DNA of 44,175 nt from Methanomassiliicoccaceae archaeon UBA370 (GCA_002505345.1 DAUY01000014.1:1-44175); one strand, 5' to 3'. Counted from the first letter of the stretch, positions 30,969 through 39,510 are shown. The notes: a model not told the origin generated them from the letters alone. Numbers and translations: made by a program.

Positions 30969-31672
30969 TCAGATGCCCCCGGGAGTATGATCTCCGGATT
31001 CTTTCCGCCGATGACGAAGACGTTCCTCTTCACGGTCTCCGCCCCGCCTTCGAACTTGACGACGTTGGCACCGTTGCTCCTGGTGACCAGGTACTCGGAA
31101 ACCGTCTCCGCCTTTCCTGCGTGGATCCCCTCGATGATCATCGCCGAGGCGCCGGCCACGAGGCCGTAGTGCGCCAGGACCGCCTGGTCCTCGAAGCTGA
31201 TCTTGAGGGTGTCCCCGGTCTTGTAGTCGTTCTTGTCCAATATTATGTTCCTTCCGCCGCTCAGGTTGATCTGGTACTTGCCGCCCTTGATGAGGGTCTT
31301 GCCCTCGACCCTGCAGAGGGTCCACTTGGACCTCTCCTCTGTGGTCTTGGTCGCGGTAAGTTTTCCTTTATCGGTCAAAAGAATGCGGTAGTGGACCTCC
31401 ATCTTCGGTATGGAGACGACGTCCATTATTCCCACGGGCGCCTTGGGGTTCTTGACGGGCTTCCCGTTGACAAGAACCTCGCGGTTTCCGATGATCCTCT
31501 TGGCCTCCCTCGCGGTGTCACAGACCCCGATCATGTCCCTCAGGACGGTGACCGCGGGCATGCTGTTCTCCACGGAGTGCGCTCCGGGAGACTGCTTGGC
31601 CGTCCAGACGCTGGATTTCCTTTTTATGGGCCAGGATCTGGGCGCGGCCAATCTTTTCATGTGGTCGCTCAT
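30965..31672 (-). CDS. rps4e: ribosomal protein eS4, 235 aa
   Basis: Archaeal/eukaryotic S4e: HMKRLAAPRSWPIKRKSSVW, an S4 RNA-binding motif around AREAKRIIGNREVLVNGKPV, and a central KOW-like domain. The ATGA overlap with rpl24 fixes the start. Confidence 0.95.
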   Translation of the reverse strand: MSDHMKRLAAPRSWPIKRKSSVWTAKQSPGAHSVENSMPAVTVLRDMIGVCDTAREAKRIIGNREVLVNGKPVKNPKAPVGIMDVVSIPKMEVHYRILLTDKGKLTATKTTEERSKWTLCRVEGKTLIKGGKYQINLSGGRNIILDKNDYKTGDTLKISFEDQAVLAHYGLVAGASAMIIEGIHAGKAETVSEYLVTRSNGANVVKFEGGAETVKRNVFVIGGKNPEIILPGASE

Positions 31673-32046
31673 TGTTTAGCCTCCTTCTTGTTCTCCAGGG
31701 CGTCCATCCTCCAGGGGTCCTCGTCGTTTATCTTGACGATGACGAGGTTGGAGGCGTGGATGGGGCGCACCGTTGCGGTCCCGTCGGCCTGGTTTATCGT
31801 AATTCCCTCGATGGACACGCGGCCGGTGTCGGTGAACACATCGAGGACCTTCGCCTCGGTGCCGCGTATATCCTCGTTCCCCCTGAGTATGACGACCGTG
31901 TCGCCCTTACAGACCCTGGCGGTGCGTACCCCGTACTTCTCGCGCAGGGCGTCGCTCAGGTGGGATGAGACCATCTTTCTCTTAACATGGGCCGGCGCGT
32001 TTGCCTGCCTCTTTCTCTGGACCCTTGCTTTGCTGCTTGCTGCCAT
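31669..32046 (-). CDS. rpl24: ribosomal protein uL24, 125 aa
   Basis: The KOW motif is at ARVCKGDTVVILRGNEDIRG, followed by VLDVFTDTGRVSIEGITINQ. The basic N-terminus HVKRKMVSSHLSDALREKYG matches archaeal/eukaryotic L26-type proteins. Confidence 0.95.
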   Translation of the reverse strand: MAASSKARVQRKRQANAPAHVKRKMVSSHLSDALREKYGVRTARVCKGDTVVILRGNEDIRGTEAKVLDVFTDTGRVSIEGITINQADGTATVRPIHASNLVIVKINDEDPWRMDALENKKEAKQ

Positions 32047-32055
32047 CCTGATGCC

Positions 32056-32454
32056 TCACACGATTATGTTGGCGGTCGCAGACACGCGGGGCCATCTCTC
32101 GGCGGCCTCTCTGGCCACCGGTCCCTTTATGTCGGTACCTTTTGTCTCTCCGGTGTCGGTCACTATGACCGCCGCGTTGTCCTCGAAGGACACCATGGTC
32201 CCGTCGGGGCGCCTCATTGCGCGCCTCTGGCGGACGATCACTGCGAACACGATCTGCCTCCTCATCTGAGGGGTTCCCTTCTTGACCGATGCTATGACCA
32301 TGTCACCTACTCCGGCGGAAGGAAGCCTCCTTGCGACGCCGTGGTAGCTGGGCACGGTGATGATCTCGATCACCTTGGCGCCGGTGTTGTCTATCACGTT
32401 GAGACGGGAGCCTACTATCAGGCCGTTAGTCTGGTTACCTGCGATTCCCTTCAT
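32056..32454 (-). CDS. rpl14: ribosomal protein uL14, 132 aa
   Basis: The signature includes LNVIDNTGAKVIEIITVPSY, GVGDMVIASVKKGTPQMRRQ and the C-terminal ARERWP-like EAAERWPRVSATANIIV. GGAG lies 8 nt before ATG 32454. The frame is open upstream into rps17, but those codons are not part of the gene. Confidence 0.95.
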   Translation of the reverse strand: MKGIAGNQTNGLIVGSRLNVIDNTGAKVIEIITVPSYHGVARRLPSAGVGDMVIASVKKGTPQMRRQIVFAVIVRQRRAMRRPDGTMVSFEDNAAVIVTDTGETKGTDIKGPVAREAAERWPRVSATANIIV

Positions 32455-32459
32455 CCGGC

Positions 32460-32786
32460 TCACTCCTTCTTGGCTATTACCGCGTACGACACGGTCTTCG
32501 AGATCGGGCGGCACTCCATTATGGTGACCTTGTCGCCCACCTTCACGTCCATGCATGGCGCGAGGTGCGCGGAGTAGCGATTTGTCCTCTTCTCGTATCT
32601 TTCGTATTTCTGGTCGTACCTGGTGAGCGTGCGCTCGACCACCGCCGTCTTGTCCATTTTGACGGACGCGATGACGCCGTCAATGATCTGACCCCTGACC
32701 GGGAGGCTGCCGTGGAACGGGCAGTCCGGGTCGGTGCATTCCGCCTCGGGGGCCTTTACGTCAATTCCGATGTTTCTGGCTGTCAT
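32460..32786 (-). CDS. rps17: ribosomal protein uS17, 108 aa
   Basis: The archaeal S17 N-terminus is present: ECTDPDCPFHGSLPVRGQII. The S17 core is SVKMDKTAVVERTLTRYDQK followed by CMDVKVGDKVTIMECRPISK. The start is ATG 32786, after AGGTGAT; a GTG 9 nt earlier belongs to that ribosome site. Confidence 0.95.
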   Translation of the reverse strand: MTARNIGIDVKAPEAECTDPDCPFHGSLPVRGQIIDGVIASVKMDKTAVVERTLTRYDQKYERYEKRTNRYSAHLAPCMDVKVGDKVTIMECRPISKTVSYAVIAKKE

Positions 32787-32791
32787 ATAAA

Positions 32792-33046
32792 TCACCTAAC
32801 TTTTTTGATTCTGTCCTCGGGCCTGAAAAGGATGTCCGACCCCTCGAGGTCGATCTTCCCTTCTTGCATGACGAATCTGAACACATTGCCTGGTTTGGGT
32901 ACCATTTTCTCAGTTCCGGCCGATTCGATGGTGAACGTGTTCTTGGTCTCGTCGACCACTTTACCGGAAATTCCCGAGTATGGTGCTGACAGCACTTCCA
33001 CGTCCAATCCAATGAGTTCAGTTCTCATGAGGTCCACCTTTTTCAT
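32792..33046 (-). CDS. rnp1: RNase P protein component 1 (Rpp29/Pop4), 84 aa
   Basis: This small Sm-like beta-barrel subunit of archaeal RNase P trims tRNA 5' leaders. GLDVEVLSAPYSGISGKVVD and ETKNTFTIESAGTEKMVPKP are the conserved core, followed by DILFRPEDRIKK. It starts directly after the aIF1 stop and occupies the usual archaeal position between aIF1/L29 and S17. Confidence 0.93.
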   Translation of the reverse strand: MKKVDLMRTELIGLDVEVLSAPYSGISGKVVDETKNTFTIESAGTEKMVPKPGNVFRFVMQEGKIDLEGSDILFRPEDRIKKVR

Positions 33047-33346
33047 TCATCTTACTTCCGTCGTGAAGCCCATCTCTTCGAGGGCGGCTTTCACTTTCTT
33101 CTTGTGATCGCCCTGAAGCTCGATGCGGCCGTCCTTGTAGGTTCCTCCGGCCGCACACTTGTTCTTCAACTGCTTCGCCAGGTCCGAGATGTTGATGTCG
33201 TTTTCATCAATACCGTCGATAACCGTGACCATTTTACCGTATCTGCGGCTGTCCACCGATATCCTGACGCTCTGCTGTCCGCGTGCGATCTCCTCGCACA
33301 TGCACAGTTCTTCCGGAAGCCCGCAAACAGGACAGATCCCACCCAT
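33047..33346 (-). CDS. translation initiation factor aIF1 (SUI1), 99 aa
   Basis: aIF1 helps select the start codon on the small subunit. The N-terminus CPVCGLPEELCMCEE has four Cys, a feature of many archaeal SUI1 proteins. The core has RRYGKMVTVIDGIDENDINI and NKCAAGGTYKDGRIELQGDH. Start shared with the L29 stop (TGATG). Confidence 0.94.
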   Translation of the reverse strand: MGGICPVCGLPEELCMCEEIARGQQSVRISVDSRRYGKMVTVIDGIDENDINISDLAKQLKNKCAAGGTYKDGRIELQGDHKKKVKAALEEMGFTTEVR

Positions 33347-33549
33347 CAGATTTCTTCCTCCTCCTTCTGGATGGTAAGAATCCGGGCGATGTTCAGTCTG
33401 AGGGCGCGTATTGCGCCGGGGCTTGTGGGCGCTCCGCCGGTAGCGGAGACGCCCCTCTCATGCATCAGCTCGTTGCGGAGCTCCTTGAGCTTCTGGTTGC
33501 GCTCCTCGGCGCTCATGTTCCTGATGTCCGCCGCTTTGATGGATGCCAT
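33346..33549 (-). CDS. rpl29: ribosomal protein uL29, 67 aa
   Basis: Two-helix L29: IRNMSAEERNQKLKELRNEL, then an extended GVSATGGAPTSPGAIRALRL turn typical of archaea and a second helix NIARILTIQKEEEEI. Start overlaps the rps3 stop (TGATG). Confidence 0.95.
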   Translation of the reverse strand: MASIKAADIRNMSAEERNQKLKELRNELMHERGVSATGGAPTSPGAIRALRLNIARILTIQKEEEEI

Positions 33550-34238
33550 CAGACAGCCTCCTTCGCGACGGACTTGGCGACGGGTTCCGCGGCCTGGGTC
33601 TGCTCGGTCCTGAACATGTCGGGAAGGAGCTCGGCGGCCTCGGTCTTGCTGACGACGGATATGTCGGCAGGCAGCTTGGAGTCGCGGTCCATGATCTCAA
33701 CGGTGACACCGATGACGCCCATCTTGAGCTTGGCCACGGCGAACCCGCGGGTGATGAACTCCTCGCTGGGTTCTCCGCAGAACTTGATGTAGCCCTCTTT
33801 GAACTTCTCGGTCCTGTGCCTCTGGCCGGTAAGTTTTCCGGCCAGGATTATGTGGCATCCGCGTGCGCCGGAGTCCATGATCCTACGGACCGTGGAGTGC
33901 CCCGCCCTGCGGAAGTGCCATCCCCTCTCGAGCGAGAAGGCGAGCTTCTCGGCCATGATCTGGGCGTTCAGGTTCGCGTTCTCGACCTCGACGACCTCTA
34001 TGAAGGGGTTCTCGAAGTTGAAATCGTTCTTGATCGCGGCGGTCAGCGATTTGATCGTCTGACCGTGGGGCCCGATGACCAGTCCCGGCCTCTCGGTTGT
34101 GAGCTCCACACGGGTACCGTTAGGTCCCCTCTGCACCTGGAGCCCGCCGAATCCTGCACGGCTGACCTCTTTCATTAGGAACTCCTTCAGGAGGACCCTG
34201 CGTATGTTCTCGGAAACGAACTTCCTCTCAGATGCCAT
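33549..34238 (-). CDS. rps3: ribosomal protein uS3, 229 aa
   Basis: The KH domain has LVIGPHGQTIKSLTAAIKND, and the C-terminal S3 domain has GARGCHIILAGKLTGQRHRT. The start ATG 34238 has GGAGGT 8 nt upstream, inside the end of rpl22. The short acidic-basic tail is not conserved. Confidence 0.95.
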   Translation of the reverse strand: MASERKFVSENIRRVLLKEFLMKEVSRAGFGGLQVQRGPNGTRVELTTERPGLVIGPHGQTIKSLTAAIKNDFNFENPFIEVVEVENANLNAQIMAEKLAFSLERGWHFRRAGHSTVRRIMDSGARGCHIILAGKLTGQRHRTEKFKEGYIKFCGEPSEEFITRGFAVAKLKMGVIGVTVEIMDRDSKLPADISVVSKTEAAELLPDMFRTEQTQAAEPVAKSVAKEAV

Positions 34239-34239
34239 T

Positions 34240-34692
34240 TCACTCAACCTCCTCTATTATAACTTCTATGTTGACGGTCTCCTGGTTCCACTGTGTCGCC
34301 CTTCCGTGAGCCCTGGGCATGTGGCCGGGTATGGTCACTCCCCTGGAGACGGAGATGGTCGCTATGGACATGCTGGAGACGTCCAGCCCCTTGTATTCGG
34401 CGTTGGACGATGCGCTCTCGATGATCGAGAGGATCGCCTTGGCCGCTTTCACGGGGTATCTTCCGGGGCCGATGCCCGCCTTGTGGGACACACGCTTGTT
34501 GTATCTCTTCAGCGGGACCGCCCTCTGCTTCGCAATGACCTCTTCGAGCATCACTGCCGCATCCTCGACCTTCTTTCCGCGGATCATTCCCACGACCTCG
34601 CGGGCGAACTTGGGAGAGACGGGTATGTCTTTGCCGACCGCCTTGGCGGAGATGTCCGGGTCGGATGTTGCTGTATATCCTGAACTCATCAT
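34240..34692 (-). CDS. rpl22: ribosomal protein uL22, 150 aa
   Basis: ISAKAVGKDIPVSPKFAREV and HKAGIGPGRYPVKAAKAILS identify archaeal L22, with the tunnel-loop end GHMPRAHGRATQWNQETVNI. GAGGTG precedes tandem ATGs at 34692 and 34689; either may start. Confidence 0.95.
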   Translation of the reverse strand: MMSSGYTATSDPDISAKAVGKDIPVSPKFAREVVGMIRGKKVEDAAVMLEEVIAKQRAVPLKRYNKRVSHKAGIGPGRYPVKAAKAILSIIESASSNAEYKGLDVSSMSIATISVSRGVTIPGHMPRAHGRATQWNQETVNIEVIIEEVE

Positions 34693-34699
34693 CTTCACC

Positions 34700-35161
34700 T
34701 CACTTCAGCGGCATGAACTTCGAGGACCTTGTCGCACCGACACCGGGTCCCGAATGCTGCGGCGTCTTTCTGTTCATCACGAACTCTCCGAGGAAGTGCC
34801 CGATCATCTCGGGTTTGATCTCGACCTCTTTGAATTCTTTGCCGTTATAGACGGCGACGGTCTTTCCGACGAACTGGGGTATGATCGGGAGGTCCCTGCG
34901 GTGTGTCCTGATCGTCTTCTCGGCGGTCGTCAGCTCGTCGAACAGCAGCTGCTGCTCGTAGTTGAGACCGCGGAGGTACGTCCTCCTGGCCCTAGAGGGT
35001 AGAAGTCCGATTATCTCGTCGAAGGACATTACCACAAGCTCGTCCATCGTGAACCCGCGGTAGAGGAATTCCTTCTTCCTCCTGGATTGGATCGCTGATG
35101 CCTTCTTCCTGGTCCTGCGCCTGGATGCCTTGGCCGATCCCTGGATTATTTTGCTTGCCAT
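34700..35161 (-). CDS. rps19: ribosomal protein uS19, 153 aa
   Basis: The archaeal/eukaryotic S15-like N-terminus (EFLYRGFTMDELVVMSFDEI) is followed by RTHRRDLPIIPQFVGKTVAV and the S19 signature GKEFKEVEIKPEMIGHFLGE. Confidence 0.95.
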   Translation of the reverse strand: MASKIIQGSAKASRRRTRKKASAIQSRRKKEFLYRGFTMDELVVMSFDEIIGLLPSRARRTYLRGLNYEQQLLFDELTTAEKTIRTHRRDLPIIPQFVGKTVAVYNGKEFKEVEIKPEMIGHFLGEFVMNRKTPQHSGPGVGATRSSKFMPLK

Positions 35162-35165
35162 TTAA

Positions 35166-35867
35166 TTACCTCTTACCATTGGTTCTTTTCTTCTTAGCGA
35201 TGAACCCTACCTTCTGTCCGGGCGACGCCGTCCTCTTCTGGCAGTTAGGTCCTCCGACGTGCGGGTGGCCTCCTCCTCCGTGGGGGTGGTCGACAGCGTT
35301 CATGGCGATTCCCTTCACGTGTTTGTTGGCTTTGGACCTGGACCTGAGGGCCAGCGCGTTGCTGCCGGCTTTGCCGAGCGGTTTGTCGACCCTTCCGCCG
35401 CCTGCGACTATTCCTATCGCCGCGCGGCATGTGGGGTGGAACTCCTTGAGCACGCCCGAGGGCATCTGGAGGACGACCACGTCGCCTCTGCTGACCACGG
35501 TTGCGGACGTGCCTGCGGTCTTGACGAATTTACCTCCGTCCCCGGGCTTTCCCTCAATGTTGTGGATAAGCGTTCCCTCGGGTATCATGGACAGTGCGGT
35601 GATGTTACCGGGCCTGACCGTGTCGTTGCCGATGCTGATCTCCTGTCCGACCTTCATTCCCTCGGCCGCGAGCTGGTAGTCGTACTTTCCGCCGAAATCC
35701 ACAACGGCAAGGGGGCAGGTTCTGCCGGGCGCCTGTATCAGGTCGGTGATTATGCCCGTGCCCTCGTTGGTCGAGGGCAGCTTGACATCGTCGACGTGCC
35801 TGTGGCTGGGAGAGCGGTACAGGGGCGTTCCGCGCCCCCTTCTCTGTGTTCTCAATCTCTTTCCCAT
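35166..35867 (-). CDS. rpl2: ribosomal protein uL2, 233 aa
   Basis: A peptidyl-transferase-centre protein. The C-terminal loop with the essential His, AMNAVDHPHGGGGHPHVGGP, is intact. RRGRGTPLYRSPSHRHVDDV is the archaeal N-terminus. The gene lacks the bacterial N-terminal extension, as expected. Confidence 0.95.
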   Translation of the reverse strand: MGKRLRTQRRGRGTPLYRSPSHRHVDDVKLPSTNEGTGIITDLIQAPGRTCPLAVVDFGGKYDYQLAAEGMKVGQEISIGNDTVRPGNITALSMIPEGTLIHNIEGKPGDGGKFVKTAGTSATVVSRGDVVVLQMPSGVLKEFHPTCRAAIGIVAGGGRVDKPLGKAGSNALALRSRSKANKHVKGIAMNAVDHPHGGGGHPHVGGPNCQKRTASPGQKVGFIAKKKRTNGKR

Positions 35868-35877
35868 TCATCTCACC

Positions 35878-36159
35878 TCAGAATACTCCGACCCTCATGC
35901 CTACATCCTCTGCGGAGTATCCCTCCGCCAGCTTGATGATGGCGTGCTTGCCGTCCTTCTCTATTCTTACCCAGACCTTGTCGACCTTGACCTCGAAACG
36001 CTCCTCGAAGATCGCTTTGATGGTCGGCTTGTCGGCCTGCCTGTGAACGATGAACTCGATCTTGTTGCCGTCCCTGAATCCCTGAGTCGGGGTGCCGGAC
36101 GTGTGGTTCATCGACTTCTCTGTGACATACGGTCTGATCAGAACGTCGCTCTGCTTCAC
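35878..36159 (-). CDS. rpl23: ribosomal protein uL23, 93 aa
   Basis: DVLIRPYVTEKSMNHTSGTP and VKVDKVWVRIEKDGKHAIIK identify L23. The start is taken as GTG 36159, overlapping the L4 stop as GTGA and 10 nt after AGGAG; a GTG at 36168 is possible but touches the ribosome site. Confidence 0.93.
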   Translation of the reverse strand: MKQSDVLIRPYVTEKSMNHTSGTPTQGFRDGNKIEFIVHRQADKPTIKAIFEERFEVKVDKVWVRIEKDGKHAIIKLAEGYSAEDVGMRVGVF

Positions 36160-36932
36160 TGTGTCCACTCTCCTATCTTTGCGAATGCTGACTGGGTGTA
36201 CACCGTAAGCCTGCCTGCGTCCCCTCCGGGGGCCAGGATGCCCGTGTTGAGTGTGCCGACGGTCTCCACCTCGACGCCTGCCAAGTTGGAGGCGCCCTTG
36301 AAGACCGGCACGTCCCTGTCCGAGACCACTACGAGTATGGACACCGGGGTGCGGTACTTCCTGTTCCTCATCTTTCCCCTTCCGGCACGGATCTTGGTAC
36401 CGTCCTTTGCGCGGTCGACGTCGTATCCGATGCCGATCTTGTCAAAGAACCCGGCCACCTCCGCGGTGGTCGCGATGTCCTGGAAGGCGTCCTCGACCAC
36501 GATCGGGAAGGATACGGAGTCGTCGAACTTGTGGCCGCGGGTCTTTACGCATTCGACGTCGCCTGTGGCTGCGAGTGCGGACCTGCGTGCGATAGCCAGC
36601 TCCTTCTTGTTGATCTTCTGTTCCCATTTCCTCTCGGGCATCGGGGGGTGAGCCCTGCGTCCCGAGACGTTGTTGGGGGACTGGGCTCCCTTGCGCCCGT
36701 CCTTTATCCTCTGTACACGGGAGACTCCGCGTCCCTTTCCCCATGTGCTGACGGAGTGCCTCTGTCCGGATCCCTTGTTGGGTCCGTATGGCTGCCTGGA
36801 ATTGGCGGCGGCGGCGAGGACGGCCTTCTTTATGATGTCCGGCCTGAACGTGGTCTCGAAGGCCGCGGGAACGTCCATCTTACCGGAGACCTCTCCGCGT
36901 ACGTTGTAAACATTTGTCTGTTTCATCCTCAT
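36156..36932 (-). CDS. rpl4: ribosomal protein uL4, 258 aa
   Basis: Archaeal/eukaryotic L4 with the tunnel loop SVSTWGKGRGVSRVQRIKDG and RAHPPMPERKWEQKINKKEL. Starts MRMKQTNVYN; ATG 36932 overlaps the L3 stop by ATGA, while ATG 36926 is better spaced from GGGGG, so either is possible. L4 is a known autoregulator of this operon in other organisms. Confidence 0.94.
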   Translation of the reverse strand: MRMKQTNVYNVRGEVSGKMDVPAAFETTFRPDIIKKAVLAAAANSRQPYGPNKGSGQRHSVSTWGKGRGVSRVQRIKDGRKGAQSPNNVSGRRAHPPMPERKWEQKINKKELAIARRSALAATGDVECVKTRGHKFDDSVSFPIVVEDAFQDIATTAEVAGFFDKIGIGYDVDRAKDGTKIRAGRGKMRNRKYRTPVSILVVVSDRDVPVFKGASNLAGVEVETVGTLNTGILAPGGDAGRLTVYTQSAFAKIGEWTQ

Positions 36933-37927
36933 GCCCCCTGCTTGGATTCGGTGGACACGTACGTTACCTCGGGTACACCCATGTCTGCCTTCTTGGGCAG
37001 CCTTGTTGCGTCTCTCAGCCTGATTATCCTCTTGGTGGGTCCCGGAACGGAGCCGCGCACGAGGATGTAAGTGTTCCTTACCTCTCCGTAGTTGATGAAG
37101 CCGCCCTTGGGGTTTATCTCGGCGCCCTCTTCTCCCACTTTGACTATCTTCTTGTTGCACTCGGTCCTCTGGTGGTATCCCATCTGACCGGACATGGGGA
37201 CTGTTCCCCTTACGTATCCGGGCCTCTTGGGTCCGAGGTTACCGATCATGCGGCGGTGCTTGCTGTTCCTGTGGGACAGAAGCTTGACCCCCCAGCGCTT
37301 GGTGGCGCCCTGGAATCCTTTTCCCTTGGTGATCGCGATGACGTCGACGAACGCTCCCTCGGGGGCGAAATCGGTGACTGTCAGTTCTTTTCCCAGTATG
37401 CCTTTGGCGTAGGCGAGCCTCTCGGCGATGGTGCCTCCGCCGATCCTCAGCTCCATGAGCTCGGGGACCTTTTTGGGCACTCCGCTGACGAGCTTGGGCT
37501 GGGTGTATGCGAGGACGCGTATGTCCTCGGTGTCAAGACCGTCATACCTGGCGAAAGATTCGGCCGTGTGCGCCTTGGGAACCCTCATCTTCCTTTCCAG
37601 AAGGGGGTCCAGGTCGTTGGCCCATACTTCGCCGGCGGTCTTCAGACCGAGCGTGCTGTTCTCGTAGAATCTTACTGCGGCTATCTTCATGGGGGGGACC
37701 TCGATAACGGTTACCGGAGTCTGGACCTCCATTCCTGATGTGGTGCTCTTTGCGCGCTTGTCGACGATGAAGGCATGCGTCATCCCGGCCTTGTAGCCTG
37801 CAAATCCCTGTATCTTGGGGGACCCGCCGACCTCCGGCCAAGAGTCCAACCTAGGCCTCTGTGCCTGCGCTCTCTTCCTAGGGCCGAATGCCCTGGATCC
37901 TCTCTTAGGACGTCTCCTCTGTGACAT
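36929..37927 (-). CDS. rpl3: ribosomal protein uL3, 332 aa
   Basis: First gene of the super-operon. The archaeal N-terminus reads MSQRRRPKRGSRAFGPRKRA, with GYKAGMTHAFIVDKRAKSTT and the central ITKGKGFQGATKRWGVKLLS, SGQMGYHQRTECNKKIVKVG. GGGAAG lies about 7 nt before ATG 37927. Confidence 0.95.
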   Translation of the reverse strand: MSQRRRPKRGSRAFGPRKRAQAQRPRLDSWPEVGGSPKIQGFAGYKAGMTHAFIVDKRAKSTTSGMEVQTPVTVIEVPPMKIAAVRFYENSTLGLKTAGEVWANDLDPLLERKMRVPKAHTAESFARYDGLDTEDIRVLAYTQPKLVSGVPKKVPELMELRIGGGTIAERLAYAKGILGKELTVTDFAPEGAFVDVIAITKGKGFQGATKRWGVKLLSHRNSKHRRMIGNLGPKRPGYVRGTVPMSGQMGYHQRTECNKKIVKVGEEGAEINPKGGFINYGEVRNTYILVRGSVPGPTKRIIRLRDATRLPKKADMGVPEVTYVSTESKQGA

Positions 37928-38166
37928 ATTTTCACTTCCCGCGAGGGTCTCTTCGCTAACCTCGCTGTCTTAATCGACGGAACGTCTGGATATCCCGACC
38001 GTGACGCCTGTTCAGCCCCAAAATCATGTTTTCGCGGGGCGAGCATGGGATGCGAACGCATAGCCCGTGCGTCTGGTCGGACATCATATAGTCCAATCTA
38101 GCGATGGTATTCCCATGTTGTACTTAAAACCTCCTGCCCCTATATACGGAAAAGAAGGACAGGAGG
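37928..38166 (-). promoter_or_regulatory. promoter and structured leader of the ribosomal super-operon
   Basis: Two minus-strand TATA-like sites precede the L3 gene: CGTATATAGG (38139-38148) and TTTTAAGTAC (about 38121-38130). Either implies a leader of roughly 150-190 nt, unusual in a window where most promoters look leaderless. Leader hairpins: GCGAGG/CCTCGC at 37941-37965 just before the ribosome site, ATGCG-TT-CGCAT near 38050-38061, and the palindrome at 38079-38094 (GGAC...GTCC around ATATGAT). CCTCCTG (38130-38136) and CAGGAGG (38160-38166) flank the first TATA site. No coding gene is supported here. Confidence 0.5.
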
Positions 38167-38176
38167 GTTTGGTTTT

Positions 38177-38503
38177 TCAGAGAAGGCCCTTCTTGGCCTT
38201 GTCCTGAGCGCGCTTCTTGCGTGCCTTCACGTCGAATCCCGTGGCGGCCTCTACGAACACGTTGAGCTTCCTCTTCGTATCCAGAATGTCGTCGTCGGTC
38301 ATCGGCCCGGAGATGTTCGTGGTCTCGACGCGCAGTATCGATTTAGAGGTCATCTCGGCCTCGATCTTTTCCAGCACACCGTAGCTCGATACCACGGGCC
38401 CTCCCCTCTTCTCGGCGTTACCGAAAGTTTCCATCATCAGCTTCTCGAGACCTTCGCCCTCGAGCTTTCCTGCCCATCCTTTCTTGATGTCGTAGTCAAC
38501 CAT
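38177..38503 (-). CDS. conserved archaeal protein (DUF5611-like), 108 aa
   Basis: Starts MVDYDIKKGWAGKLEGEGLE, continues FGNAEKRGGPVVSSYGVLEK, and ends in a Lys-rich tail (KARKKRAQDKAKKG). It resembles, from memory, a small methanogen-conserved family labelled DUF5611; function unknown. It follows the radical-SAM gene by 4 nt (stop TGA, then ATG), so they are likely co-transcribed. Confidence 0.75.
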   Translation of the reverse strand: MVDYDIKKGWAGKLEGEGLEKLMMETFGNAEKRGGPVVSSYGVLEKIEAEMTSKSILRVETTNISGPMTDDDILDTKRKLNVFVEAATGFDVKARKKRAQDKAKKGLL

Positions 38504-38507
38504 ATCA

Positions 38508-39497
38508 TCACATCCTAAGTGCCAGGTCGTTAATTATTCCCCTTTCGAGGTCGGCCGATGTCCCCAGCATCTTCTCGGCCCTGAGGTAATCTTTCCATTT
38601 TTCGACGCATGTACAGCTAACGTCCAGGTCACTCACGTCCTGGGAGAACGAGAACTTCTCCACCGCGTCCAACGCCCTGCGGTCGCATTCGCCGCAGTTG
38701 TGAACTCCCCTTTGGGAGCCTCCGCCCGAGGGTGAAGACATCAATCTGGAACTTACGTTGCCGGACAGGCGTCTGAAGACCTCGACGAGGGACCAGATCC
38801 AGGGCGGCCTGAATTCGCCGCGCTTCCACAGCCTTTCGGTCTGGGTGCCGAACTGGACGTTAAGCGGATTTATGGATATCTCGGCGGAATAAGGGTCTGC
38901 GAACAGTGCGGAGCGCACGGAGTCCTCCATCGCCTGGCCCTCGGTCAGGTATATCGGCTTCAGAAGCAGGTATGTCCTGACCGAGAGGCCCGCGTCCCGG
39001 ATGGCTGTCCCCGCCCTCTTGCTGTCAGCCGGAGAAAATCCCTTGTGGACCGATCTGCGGAGGACCTCCGGGTCCGAACTCTCAAGTCCCAGAGCCACAG
39101 TGGCGTTCTTGGGGAGAGATGCGATCGACTCTTCGGTGACGAACTCGGGACGGCTCTCCACCAGTATCCTCTCGCACTCGGAGAACTCGTCGAAGATCCT
39201 GTCCCTGACGCTGACCGGTATTTCCCCGATGTCGAGGAAACTGCCGGAAGTGTAGAACTTCACGAAGGGCTCGCCTTTGTACCTCTCGATTATACGGTCC
39301 ACCTGGGACATCAGGTCCGACTCGGTGGTCTGAGGCAGCGATGCCGACTTGTATCCGCACATTGTGCATCCCCCTGCCTTTGCCCAGCGGCATCCGCTTG
39401 TCCGCATGATGGCCACCATGGCATCGACTGTCCTGCCTGACGAGACGTCTTTCTCCTTCCAAACCGCTTCCGGTTCCGACGGGTTCCTTTCCTTCAT
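38508..39497 (-). CDS. archaeosine biosynthesis radical SAM enzyme (RaSEA/ArcS partner), 329 aa
   Basis: The radical SAM cluster motif is in TSGCRWAKAGGCTMCGYKS, where three Cys with CxxxxxxxCxxC spacing (as in Elp3/MJ1487-like proteins) hold the 4Fe-4S cluster. VKFYTSGSFLDIGEIPVSVR and VALGLESSDPEVLRRSVHKG are typical of the TIGR01210-type family, which includes RaSEA, the partner of ArcS that converts the lysine adduct to archaeosine at tRNA position 15. The C-terminus has extra Cys (NCGECDRR and SCTCVEKW). The TATA GAATATAAC lies 24 nt before ATG 39497. Confidence 0.83.
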   Translation of the reverse strand: MKERNPSEPEAVWKEKDVSSGRTVDAMVAIMRTSGCRWAKAGGCTMCGYKSASLPQTTESDLMSQVDRIIERYKGEPFVKFYTSGSFLDIGEIPVSVRDRIFDEFSECERILVESRPEFVTEESIASLPKNATVALGLESSDPEVLRRSVHKGFSPADSKRAGTAIRDAGLSVRTYLLLKPIYLTEGQAMEDSVRSALFADPYSAEISINPLNVQFGTQTERLWKRGEFRPPWIWSLVEVFRRLSGNVSSRLMSSPSGGGSQRGVHNCGECDRRALDAVEKFSFSQDVSDLDVSCTCVEKWKDYLRAEKMLGTSADLERGIINDLALRM

Positions 39498-39510
39498 ATC
39501 CAGACGACCA

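Noticed and set aside
37956..38087. 43-codon frame in the L3 leader ending in TAG (MMSDQTHGLCVRIP...)
   Set aside because: Arg-rich composition unlike a conserved protein, no ribosome site, and it lies over leader hairpins; read-through of the TAG would add only a few residues.
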